Shown piece by piece: positions 34,830 through 44,200 of a stretch of DNA of 64,000 bases. The notes beneath the pieces are model-generated. The model was given only the letters and a program-made list of their open reading frames with translations, did not search any database and was not told the origin of the DNA. Position 1 is the first letter of the stretch, and each line of letters opens with the position of its first letter. The translations under genes and the position numbers were made by a program. The DNA is from Eshraghiella sp964405265 (GTDB taxonomy: Bacteria > Bacillota > Clostridia > Lachnospirales > Lachnospiraceae). The DNA is taken from contig CAYONC010000005.1 of the NCBI GenBank assembly GCA_964405265.1, positions 1-64,000 of the forward strand. Direction: 5' to 3'.

Positions 34830-35530
34830 TGAAAGAAAAGAGAATTTTACTTAAACTCAGCGGTGAGGCACTTGCCGGTGACAGAAAAACAGGATATGAT
34901 GAAGCAACGGTGCTTGGAATAGCGGCACAGGTTAAGAATATTCATGAAAACGGTGCAGAAATAGGAATCGTTATCGGAGGGGGCAATTTCTGGAGAGGAC
35001 GATCCAGTGAGAACATGGACAGAACCAAGGCAGATCAGATAGGCATGCTTGCAACGGTGATGAACTGTATTTATGTATCGGAGATTTTCAGAAGCGTGGG
35101 ACTTGATACGGCAATACTTACGCCTTTTGTATGCGGAACGGTAACAGAACAGTTCTCCAAGGATCTTGCCAATTCGTATTTTGCCGGCGGAAAGGTTGTA
35201 TTTTTTGCAGGCGGTACGGGACATCCTTATTTTTCAACGGATACCGGTATTGTATTAAGGGCTGTTGAGATGGATGCGGATGCAATATATCTTGCCAAGG
35301 CGATAGACGGTGTATATGACAGTGATCCTAAGGTTAATCCGGATGCAGTCAGATATGATGAGATATCAATAGATGAGGTAATTGAGAAGAAGCTGGCTGT
35401 CATAGACATGACCGCCTCGGTAATGTGCATGGAGCACAGGATGCCTCTGATAGTTTTCGGGCTTAATGAGGAAAACAGTATCATTAACACATATAACGGT
35501 AAGCTTAACGGTACTAAGGTTACAGTATGA
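34829..35530 (+). CDS. pyrH: UMP kinase
   Basis: This enzyme phosphorylates UMP to UDP in pyrimidine nucleotide synthesis. It has 233 residues, of the bacterial hexameric amino-acid-kinase fold. Motifs are LLKLSGEALAG, VIGGGNFWRG, FAGGTGHPYFSTDTG and the loop KAIDGVYDSDPK. It is translationally coupled to the bactofilin gene and begins the conserved pyrH-frr-uppS-cdsA-dxr-rseP-ispG-polC order. Confidence 0.96.
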   Translation: MKEKRILLKLSGEALAGDRKTGYDEATVLGIAAQVKNIHENGAEIGIVIGGGNFWRGRSSENMDRTKADQIGMLATVMNCIYVSEIFRSVGLDTAILTPFVCGTVTEQFSKDLANSYFAGGKVVFFAGGTGHPYFSTDTGIVLRAVEMDADAIYLAKAIDGVYDSDPKVNPDAVRYDEISIDEVIEKKLAVIDMTASVMCMEHRMPLIVFGLNEENSIINTYNGKLNGTKVTV

Positions 35531-35555
35531 ATATCTAACCGGAAGGAGAAGAATT

Positions 35556-36104
35556 ATGAGTGAAACAGCTAAATTATACGAAGATAAAATGTCAAAATCA
35601 TGTGATGCACTTGCGGAGGATTTTGCGGCAATAAGGGCAGGAAGAGCCAATCCGCATATTCTTGACAAGCTCAGGGTTGATTATTACGGTACTCCTACAC
35701 CTTTCCAGCAGGTTGCGAACGTATCGGTTCCGGAGCCGCGAATGATTCAGATTCAGCCATGGGAATCATCACTTGTTAAGGATATTGAAAAAGCAATACT
35801 TGTATCGGACCTGGGCCTTACGCCTACCAATGACGGTAAGGTGATAAGACTTGTATTCCCTGAACTTACGGAAGACAGAAGAAAAGAACTCGTTAAGGAC
35901 ATTAAGAAGAAGGGCGAGAATACCAAGGTGGCAATCAGGAACATCAGAAGGGATGCAAATGATGCCATTAAGAAGAACGGCACCGATATGTCAGAGGATG
36001 ATGTCAAGAAAGCAGAAGAAGATATTCAGAAGCTTACTGACAGATATGTTGCAATGGTTGACAGGATGGTCGAAGATAAGTCTAAAGAAATCATGACTAT
36101 ATAA
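35556..36104 (+). CDS. frr: Ribosome recycling factor
   Basis: This 182-residue factor splits post-termination ribosomes with EF-G. The family core is visible: IRAGRANPHILDKLRVDYYGTPTP (wording only in part), QIQPWESSLVKDIEKAI and GLTPTNDGKVIRL. ATG 35556 is chosen because GGAAGGAGAAG lies just upstream; the frame is open back to 35466 but overlaps pyrH. It is always next to pyrH in this operon. Confidence 0.96.
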   Translation: MSETAKLYEDKMSKSCDALAEDFAAIRAGRANPHILDKLRVDYYGTPTPFQQVANVSVPEPRMIQIQPWESSLVKDIEKAILVSDLGLTPTNDGKVIRLVFPELTEDRRKELVKDIKKKGENTKVAIRNIRRDANDAIKKNGTDMSEDDVKKAEEDIQKLTDRYVAMVDRMVEDKSKEIMTI

Positions 36105-36110
36105 TTTTAC

Positions 36111-36135
36111 TCCCCTTGGGCAGGTCCCGAGGGGA
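36111..36135 (+). terminator. Hairpin between frr and uppS
   Basis: A 10-bp stem with one G-U pair (36111-36120 with 36126-36135) is followed by ATATTC. With no U-tract, it is probably an attenuator or processing site rather than the operon end. Confidence 0.45.
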
Positions 36136-36162
36136 ATATTCTAATTAAGGAACAAAATTGAC

Positions 36163-36897
36163 ATGGACAATTTTAATGAAAAGCTTAATCTTAACATTCC
36201 GGAGCATGTGGGTATAATACTTGACGGGAACGGAAGATGGGCAAAGAAGAAGCTGCTTCCGCGTAATTTAGGACATCTTCAGGGAAGCAGGGTATTGGAA
36301 AAAATATGTGATGATGCTTATGAAATAGGAATAAAGTATCTTACCGTTTATGTCTTTTCAACGGAAAACTGGTCGAGACCGGAATCAGAGGTAGAAGGTC
36401 TCATGAATATACTCAGGGATTATCTGAAGAACTGTATAAAAAGGGCACAAAAGAATAATATGAAAGTCAGGTTACTCGGCAAAAAGGACAGACTGGATGA
36501 AGATATAATTTCCAAAATGGAGGAACTTGAACATGCCACGGAAAATAATACGGGACTTGTATTTCAGGTGGCACTTAATTACGGCGGCAGGGATGAGATT
36601 ATAAGGGCAATGCGCCGTATAATGAAGGATGTAATTGAAGGAAACATGAATCCTGATGACATAGATGAGAAACTGTTTTCAAAATATCTTGATACATGTG
36701 ATGCACCGGATCCTGATTTAATTATAAGAACGAGCGGAGAAAAGAGAATTTCAAATTTTCTCCTGTGGCAGAGTGCATATTCGGAATTTGATTTTCCTGA
36801 AATTCTGTGGCCTGATTTTAACAGAAAAAAGCTTATTGAAGCCATTGAGAGGTATAATAAAAGGGACAGACGTTTCGGTGGTGTGAAGGAGGAATAG
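36163..36897 (+). CDS. uppS: Undecaprenyl diphosphate synthase
   Basis: This cis-prenyltransferase extends farnesyl diphosphate to the C55 lipid carrier for cell-wall synthesis. It has 244 residues. Family motifs are HVGIILDGNGRWAKKK (catalytic Asp), YVFSTENWSRP, ALNYGGRDEI and DLIIRTSGEKRISNFLLWQ. It normally precedes cdsA, as here. Confidence 0.96.
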   Translation: MDNFNEKLNLNIPEHVGIILDGNGRWAKKKLLPRNLGHLQGSRVLEKICDDAYEIGIKYLTVYVFSTENWSRPESEVEGLMNILRDYLKNCIKRAQKNNMKVRLLGKKDRLDEDIISKMEELEHATENNTGLVFQVALNYGGRDEIIRAMRRIMKDVIEGNMNPDDIDEKLFSKYLDTCDAPDPDLIIRTSGEKRISNFLLWQSAYSEFDFPEILWPDFNRKKLIEAIERYNKRDRRFGGVKEE

Positions 36898-36900
36898 TAT

Positions 36901-37701
36901 ATGCGGACAAGAATTATCAGCGGAGCCGTGCTTACGGTAATACTTGTGGGAGCTGTTGCCGGCGGAGGCATTACAATGTTCATCCTCGCGGCTTTAATTA
37001 CGGGAATGGGACTTTTTGAACTGTACAGGGTTGTCGGTATTCATAAAAATGCACTCGGAATAACGGGCTATGCCATGTCGGCATGCTTTTATGCAATGCT
37101 CTGGTTTGAAAAACTTAACTATCTTGATTATTTCTGTGTTGCATCAGGAATCCTTTTTATGTTCGTATATGTATGCACCTTCAGAACATCAACCGCAAAA
37201 CAGGCGGCATTCGGACTGCTTGGAATATATTATGTGGCTGTTCCGATATCTTATATATACAGAATAAGAATCATGGAAAAAGGAATATATATATTTATAC
37301 TGGTATTTGTATGCTCATGGATAGCTGATACATGTGCATATTTTACGGGCGTAACCATAGGAAAACATAAGCTCTGTCCTCATTTAAGCCCTAAGAAATC
37401 CGTAGAAGGTGCAATAGGAGGAATACTCGGTGCAACGGCAATAGGTACTGTATACGGGATTATACTCGGAAATATAATCGGAGAGGTGCTTGCACCGGCT
37501 TTTGCAATTATATGTGCGGCAGGTTCATTTATATCCATATTCGGTGATTTGGCAGCCTCTGCAATTAAGAGAAATTATGATGTGAAGGATTACAGCAACC
37601 TTATACCGGGGCATGGAGGAATACTGGACAGATTCGACAGCATGATATTTGTTGCACCGATTGTATATACCGGGGCAGCATTGTTAATACCAATATTGTA
37701 A
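36901..37701 (+). CDS. cdsA: Phosphatidate cytidylyltransferase
   Basis: This membrane enzyme makes CDP-diacylglycerol from phosphatidate and CTP for phospholipid synthesis. It has 266 residues with about seven to eight membrane segments. The C-terminal signature is complete: SAIKRNYDVKDYSNLIPGHG followed by GILDRFDS. It starts three bases after uppS. Confidence 0.95.
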   Translation: MRTRIISGAVLTVILVGAVAGGGITMFILAALITGMGLFELYRVVGIHKNALGITGYAMSACFYAMLWFEKLNYLDYFCVASGILFMFVYVCTFRTSTAKQAAFGLLGIYYVAVPISYIYRIRIMEKGIYIFILVFVCSWIADTCAYFTGVTIGKHKLCPHLSPKKSVEGAIGGILGATAIGTVYGIILGNIIGEVLAPAFAIICAAGSFISIFGDLAASAIKRNYDVKDYSNLIPGHGGILDRFDSMIFVAPIVYTGAALLIPIL

Positions 37702-37713
37702 TAAGGAACATTT

Positions 37714-38862
37714 ATGAAAAAAATATCAATTTTAGGCTCAACCGGCTCAATAGGAACCCAGACGCTTGATGTTGTGCGTGCCAATGGTGACATTGAAGTT
37801 ACGGCACTTGCAGCAGGAAAGAACATAAAAGTCCTCGCAGAACAGATAAGAGAATTCAGACCTAAGCTTGTCTGTGTGGCAGAAGAAAGCAGTATCAGGG
37901 AGCTGAGGCTGCTTACGGCAGATATTGAATACGAAATGTGTTACGGCATGGATGGACTTGTGAGAACGGCAGTAATGGATGATACTGACATTACGGTTAC
38001 GGCTGTTGTGGGAATGATGGGCATAGTGCCTACCATAGAAGCCATAAAAACAGGGCATGACATTGCACTTGCCAACAAGGAAACCCTTGTGACGGCCGGA
38101 CATATAATTATGCCTCTTGCAAAGGAGCATAATGTAAGAATATTGCCTGTGGACAGCGAACACAGTGCGATTTTTCAGTCTCTTAACGGTGAAGATGTAT
38201 CTAAAGCAGACAAAATACTTCTTACGGCATCCGGAGGTCCGTTCAGGGGATTTACAAGAGAACAGATGAGGAACGTAAAGCCTGAGGATGCATTGAAGCA
38301 TCCTAACTGGGCGATGGGTAAAAAGATTACGATTGATTCGTCAACAATGGTCAATAAAGGACTTGAAGTTATGGAAGCAAAATGGCTTTTCGGGGTTGAC
38401 ATTGATGATGTTCAGGTGGTTATACAGCCTCAGAGTATAATTCATTCGATGGTGCAGTTTATTGACGGAAGCATCATTGCACAGCTCGGCTGTCCGGATA
38501 TGAGACTGCCGATACAGTATGCCTTATATTATCCTGAAAGAAGGAAAATGAATAATAAAAAGCTTGATTTTTATGATTTAAAATCAATTACTTTTGAAAA
38601 ACCGGACATGAACGAATTTGCAGGATTAAGACTTGCATATGAAGCAGGAAGAAGGGGCGGTAATATGCCTACGGTCTTTAATGCTGCCAATGAGTATGCG
38701 GTTGCACGGTTCCTTGCCGGAAAAATCGGTTTCCTTACAATAACCGATATGATAGAACATGCCATGAACAGCATACAATATACAGATGAACCGGATGTGG
38801 AAGACATACTTGCAACTGAAAAAATGACGTATGAATTATTAAGGACAATGAAGGAATATTAA
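37714..38862 (+). CDS. dxr: 1-deoxy-D-xylulose 5-phosphate reductoisomerase
   Basis: This enzyme converts deoxyxylulose phosphate to methylerythritol phosphate with NADPH, the committed step of the MEP isoprenoid pathway. It has 382 residues. It shows LGSTGSIGTQTLDV (NADPH site), ALANKETLVTAG, VDSEHSAIFQ (metal ligands) and WAMGKKITIDSSTMVNKGLE. The end product feeds uppS in the same operon, and ispG of the same pathway lies downstream. Confidence 0.96.
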   Translation: MKKISILGSTGSIGTQTLDVVRANGDIEVTALAAGKNIKVLAEQIREFRPKLVCVAEESSIRELRLLTADIEYEMCYGMDGLVRTAVMDDTDITVTAVVGMMGIVPTIEAIKTGHDIALANKETLVTAGHIIMPLAKEHNVRILPVDSEHSAIFQSLNGEDVSKADKILLTASGGPFRGFTREQMRNVKPEDALKHPNWAMGKKITIDSSTMVNKGLEVMEAKWLFGVDIDDVQVVIQPQSIIHSMVQFIDGSIIAQLGCPDMRLPIQYALYYPERRKMNNKKLDFYDLKSITFEKPDMNEFAGLRLAYEAGRRGGNMPTVFNAANEYAVARFLAGKIGFLTITDMIEHAMNSIQYTDEPDVEDILATEKMTYELLRTMKEY

Positions 38863-38864
38863 AA

Positions 38865-40148
38865 ATGAAATATTTGCTTGCTTTTTTAGTACTTAGCATA
38901 ATTATTATAGTACATGAATTCGGACATTATATTGTTGCCAAAACCAGCGGGGTGAAGGTGGTTGAATTTTCACTCGGCATGGGTCCGAGGCTTTTTAAAT
39001 TTACGAAAAACGGAACAATGTACAGCCTTAAGCTGTTTTTGTTCGGCGGCTCGTGTATGATGTTAGGTGAAGACGGAGAAAGTGATGAGGAAGGCTCATT
39101 TGCCAAAGCCTCACTGTGGAAGAGAATAGCAATAATTGCAGCAGGTCCCCTGTTTAATTTTATTCTTGCATTTGTATGCGCAATTATTTTTATCGGTATG
39201 GCAGGATATGATCCGGTAATATTGGGAAGCGTGACGAAAAATTCACCGGCATATGAAGCAGGTCTGCGGGAAGGAGACAGAATAACCGGGGTAAACGGCA
39301 AAAATATGGTATTTTACGGTGATTATACACTGTATATGTACGATCATGACGGAAGTACGCTTGATATTGAATATGAAAGAAACGGAAAAAAATACAACAC
39401 CACGGTGGTTCCGGAACACGTTAAGGGGGAATTTTATCAGCTGGGAGTGTATTTTAATGCTGAAGATACAACAATTGTAAGGGTAAGCGAAGATTCTCCG
39501 GCATACAGTGCCGGTCTGCTTGCGGAAGACGTGATTCTGTCCATAGACGGAACATCCGTTGAAGAATACGAGGATATATCGCCGCTGATACAGGCATCAG
39601 GGGGGAATGAAATAACACTTGTGGTTAGCCGTGAAGGCAAAAATGTTGAAATTAAAATGGTACCGCAGACCGTTACGAAGGATTATTATAATTATGGGTT
39701 TTACCTGTCGGGAGAGAGAATTAAATGTTCACCGGCGGGAACGGTAAAATATGCGTTTAAGGATGTGGGATACTGGATAAAAGCCGTATTTAAGAGCCTG
39801 AAGCTTTTAGTTACGGGTAATGTCTCCATGGATGATGTGTCAGGACCGGTTGGAATTGTTTCGGCAATAGGAGATGTTGTGGAAGAATCCAAGAGTGACG
39901 GCGTACTGTACGTGTTCCTGAATATCATAAACTGGTGCATAATGCTGAGTGCCAACCTTGGAATCATGAATCTCCTTCCATTGCCGGCACTTGACGGAGG
40001 AAGACTTGTATTTTTGGGAATTGAAGGAATAAGAAAAAAACCGGTTCCAAAAGAAAAAGAAGGAATGGTGCATTTTGTCGGTATCGTGCTTCTCATGATA
40101 CTTATGGTAGTTGTGCTTTTTAATGATGTATCCAAGTTATTCAGATGA
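38865..40148 (+). CDS. rseP: Site-2 protease, RIP metalloprotease with two PDZ domains
   Basis: This 427-residue membrane-embedded zinc protease cleaves transmembrane substrates such as anti-sigma factors. The HExxH motif is IIIVHEFGHY (about 14-23) in the first helix. The third zinc ligand lies in LLPLPALDGGRL near the C-terminal helices. Two PDZ domains in tandem lie between, around residues 115-200 and 200-280 (each with an SPAY-AGL motif). Gram-positive relatives often have one PDZ; two match the E. coli RseP layout. It starts two bases after dxr. Confidence 0.93.
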   Translation: MKYLLAFLVLSIIIIVHEFGHYIVAKTSGVKVVEFSLGMGPRLFKFTKNGTMYSLKLFLFGGSCMMLGEDGESDEEGSFAKASLWKRIAIIAAGPLFNFILAFVCAIIFIGMAGYDPVILGSVTKNSPAYEAGLREGDRITGVNGKNMVFYGDYTLYMYDHDGSTLDIEYERNGKKYNTTVVPEHVKGEFYQLGVYFNAEDTTIVRVSEDSPAYSAGLLAEDVILSIDGTSVEEYEDISPLIQASGGNEITLVVSREGKNVEIKMVPQTVTKDYYNYGFYLSGERIKCSPAGTVKYAFKDVGYWIKAVFKSLKLLVTGNVSMDDVSGPVGIVSAIGDVVEESKSDGVLYVFLNIINWCIMLSANLGIMNLLPLPALDGGRLVFLGIEGIRKKPVPKEKEGMVHFVGIVLLMILMVVVLFNDVSKLFR

Positions 40149-40170
40149 CATCCGGAGGAATTTATATAAG

Positions 40171-41226
40171 ATGTACAGAGACAATACAAAGACGGTAAAA
40201 ATCGGAAACAGAGTCATAGGCGGCGGAAATCCGGTGCTTATACAGTCGATGACCAATACGAAAACTGATGATGTACAGGCAACCGTCAGCCAGATACACA
40301 GACTTGAAGAAGCGGGCTGTGACATAGTGAGATGTACTGTACCTGATGAGAATGCGGCAAGAGCAATTAAGGACATTAAGAAAGAAATAAGTATTCCGCT
40401 CGTAGCGGACATTCATTTTGATTACAGAATGGCTGTACTTGCAATGGAATACGGGGCAGACAAGATAAGGATTAATCCGGGCAACATCGGTGGACATGAT
40501 AAAATAAAAATCGTGACAGACTGTGCCAGGGAGAAGAATATCCCGATAAGGATAGGTGTAAACAGCGGTTCCCTGGAGAAAGAAATTCTTGACAGACACA
40601 ACGGACGCGTAACGGCGGAAGGAATTGTCGAAAGTGCCATGGATAAAGTAAGGATGATTGAAGCTCTTAACTATGACAATATTGTTGTAAGTATTAAGTC
40701 ATCTGATGTCATGACGTGCATAAAGGCTCATGAAATTATATCCGGAATATGCAGGTATCCGCTTCATGTGGGAATTACGGAATCCGGAACGCTGTATTCA
40801 GGTAACATAAAATCTTCAGTCGGTCTCGGTATTATACTTAATAAGGGGATTGGAGATACAATAAGGGTGTCGCTTACGGGAGACCCTGTGGAAGAAATAA
40901 GGACCGCAAAGCTTATCCTTAAGACGCTGGGATTAAGAAAGGGTGGTATTGAAGTAGTGTCATGTCCTACATGCGGAAGAACGAAGATAGATCTTATTTC
41001 GCTTGCAGGAGAAGTTGAAAAAATGGCATCGGAATATCCGCTTGACATAAAACTTGCGGTAATGGGGTGTGTCGTAAACGGACCCGGAGAAGCGAGGGAA
41101 GCAGATTTGGGAATAGCAGGAGGAAACGGAGAAGGAATAATAATCCGCCGGGGTGAAATAATTAAAAAGGTGCCGGAAGAAAAACTGTTAGAGGCACTTA
41201 AAGAGGAACTTGATAAAATGATATAG
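40171..41226 (+). CDS. ispG: 4-hydroxy-3-methylbut-2-en-1-yl diphosphate synthase
   Basis: This 4Fe-4S enzyme makes HMBPP from MEcPP in the MEP pathway. It has 351 residues from ATG 40171. It has VKIGNRVIGGGNPVLIQSM and the cluster Cys residues in SCPTCGRT and MGCVVNGPGEA. GGAGG lies 12 bases upstream, slightly long; the frame is open back into rseP without a better start. Confidence 0.95.
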   Translation: MYRDNTKTVKIGNRVIGGGNPVLIQSMTNTKTDDVQATVSQIHRLEEAGCDIVRCTVPDENAARAIKDIKKEISIPLVADIHFDYRMAVLAMEYGADKIRINPGNIGGHDKIKIVTDCAREKNIPIRIGVNSGSLEKEILDRHNGRVTAEGIVESAMDKVRMIEALNYDNIVVSIKSSDVMTCIKAHEIISGICRYPLHVGITESGTLYSGNIKSSVGLGIILNKGIGDTIRVSLTGDPVEEIRTAKLILKTLGLRKGGIEVVSCPTCGRTKIDLISLAGEVEKMASEYPLDIKLAVMGCVVNGPGEAREADLGIAGGNGEGIIIRRGEIIKKVPEEKLLEALKEELDKMI

Positions 41227-41242
41227 GGAAAGTGGGATAAAA

Positions 41243-44200
41243 TTGGGAAATAAAAAATTTTTTGAAACATTTCCAACACTGAAACTTCCAAAGAAAATTT
41301 CGGGTATGCTTGAAGATGCGGAAGTCATGCATCTGTCGGTTAATTCATTAAAGACCCGGATCAAAATATATTTACGTTTTTACAGGCTTATGGGACGCGA
41401 GGATATTTCCGTAATTGAAAGGGAAATAAAGCGTCAGATTAAGCCTTTTTCAGATATGCAGATAATAATTCTGGAAAGATTTGAGCTTTCTAAGGTATAC
41501 ACGGCAGAAAAAATAATGGACGAGTACAGAGACAGTCTGCTGTATGAACTTGGTAAGAGCAACAGAATATCTGAACAGCTTCTCAGATATGCGGATATGT
41601 CATTTGCGGATGAAACTCACATAATAATGACAACGTCGGATAATTTTATATCAAAACAGCGTTCTCCTGAAATTGCAGAACTTATAAAAGAGGTTTATGA
41701 AAATAAATTCGGTATACAGGTCACGATAGACAACCGTTATGAAAAAAGAGACGGCACAAGACATATGCAGGAAGCTGAATATAAGGTTGAACGAATTGTG
41801 GAGGAAATATCGGACAGGCTGAAAAAGGAAACGGACGCACCGCCTGCGCAGACGGAGAAAGAACAGGCTAAGGATTTCAAACGTCCTGTAAAGCATTCCG
41901 ATAATCCGGATGTAATCTACGGACGGGATTTTACCGACAGCCCGGTTGCTTTGGAAAATGTTGTGGATGAAATGGGTGAAATAACAATCCGGGGGCAGAT
42001 AATTTCCGTAGATGAAAAAAATATAAAAAATGAAAAGATTATACTGATATTTGTTGTTACGGATTTTACAGACAGCATTACGGTTAAACTTTTTCTTAGG
42101 AAGCACCAGTATGAGGAATTGTCGGGGGACATCAGAAAAAATGCATTTGTCATGGTTAAGGGTGTTACGACGATAGACAGATTCTCAGGAGAACTTACAA
42201 TAGGTTCAGTGTCGGGAATAATGAAAACGTCTGATTTCAGAACCAAAAGGATGGACATGTCACTTGAAAAGAGGGTTGAACTTCACTGTCATACCAAAAT
42301 GAGCGATCTTGACGGTGTGTCTGAGCCGGGTGACATAATAAGCCGTGCCATAGAATGGGGACATCCGGCACTTGCCATTACGGATCACGGTGACGTACAG
42401 GCGTTTACTGATGCATATCATAAGCTGCGGGATCTTAAAAATAAAGATTTTAAGGTGATATATGGTGTTGAAGCATATCTGGTGGATGATTTGAATAAAA
42501 TCATTTTTAATCCTAAAGGACAGAACTTTGAAGACACCTATGTGGTATTTGACCTTGAGACAACGGGACTGTCGCCGGTTAATGATTCCATAATTGAAAT
42601 AGGAGCTGTTAAAATATCGGGCAGGAAAATAACGGACAGATTCTCATGCTTTGTTAATCCGCTTGTACCGATACCTTTTAACATTGAAAAACTTACGGGT
42701 ATCAATGATTCCATGGTGGAAAATGCGGATACCATAGAGAAGGTTCTTCCGGAATTTCTTGAGTTTTGCAAAGATGCGGTAATGGTAGCACACAATGCTT
42801 CATTTGATGTAAGTTTTATCAGGGAAAAAGCAGAAAAAATACTTGGAAAAAGCCCTGAATTTACCGTGGCGGATACTGTTGCACTTTCGAGGGCACTGCT
42901 TCCGTCTCTTGGTAAGTATACGCTTGACCACATTGCAAAAACACTTTCCGTTACCCTTAATAATCATCACAGGGCAGTTGATGATGCCGAATGCTGTGCA
43001 GAGATTTTTATGGCATTAACCGAAAAAATTGAAGCAAGGGGAATATACAGTCTTGATGAAATTAATGAAATAGAAGAATTTAATATTAATTCGGTCAGAA
43101 AGGCAAAGACATACCATGCGATAATACTTGCCAATTCCGAGCAGGGAAGGGTTAATTTATACAGACTTATTTCCATGTCACATCTTACATATTTTAACAG
43201 GCGTCCGCGAATACCTAAGAGCGAGCTTGAAAAACACAGGGACGGTCTGATTGTAGGCTCCGCCTGTGAAGCCGGAGAACTGTATCAGGCGATTTTAGGC
43301 GGGGCAACCCATGAAGAAATTTCAAGGCTTGCAGGATACTATGATTACCTTGAAATACAGCCTCTTGGAAATAACAGGTTTATGATTGATTCGGACAGAT
43401 ATCCGGATATTAAATCAGATGATGACCTTATTGAGATTAATAAGAAAATAATTAATCTTGGAGAAAAATTCAACAAGCCGGTTGTTGCCACCTGTGATGT
43501 TCATTTTCTTGATCCCGAGGATGAGATATACAGACGTATAATAATGAAGGGTCAGGGTTTTGATGATGCAGACAACCAGGCACCGCTTTACCTGAGAACC
43601 ACGCAGGAGATGCTTGATGAATTTTCATATCTGCCTGAGGAAAAAGCATATGAAATTGTTGTAAGCAACACGAGGCTTATAGCAGATATGTGTGAATACA
43701 TTGAACCAGTAAGACCGGATAAGTGTCCTCCTGTAATTGAGAACAGTGATGAGACCCTCAGAAAAATCTGCCATGACAAGGCACATGAAATCTATGGACC
43801 AAACCTTCCTGAGATTGTAAGCACAAGATTGGAAAAAGAACTTAACTCCATTATCTCCAACGGTTATTCCGTTATGTACATAATTGCACAGAAGCTGGTA
43901 TGGAAATCCAATGAAGACGGATATCTTGTAGGTTCAAGAGGCTCCGTCGGTTCATCGTTTGTCGCCACGATGTCAGGAATTACTGAAGTTAATCCTCTCA
44001 GCCCGCATTATCTGTGTCCGGAATGCTATTATTCGGATTTTGACTCAGATGAGGTAAAGGCATATGCCGGAGGTGCAGGATGTGATATGCCGGACAAAAA
44101 CTGCCCTAAATGCGGTCATAAGCTTAACAAGCTGGGATTTGACATACCATTTGAAACTTTTTTGGGATTTAACGGGGATAAGGAACCGGATATAGACCTT

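Noticed and set aside
35466..35555. Longer frr starting at 35466
   Set aside because: The extension overlaps pyrH and has no ribosome binding site, whereas ATG 35556 follows GGAAGGAG and starts like known recycling factors.
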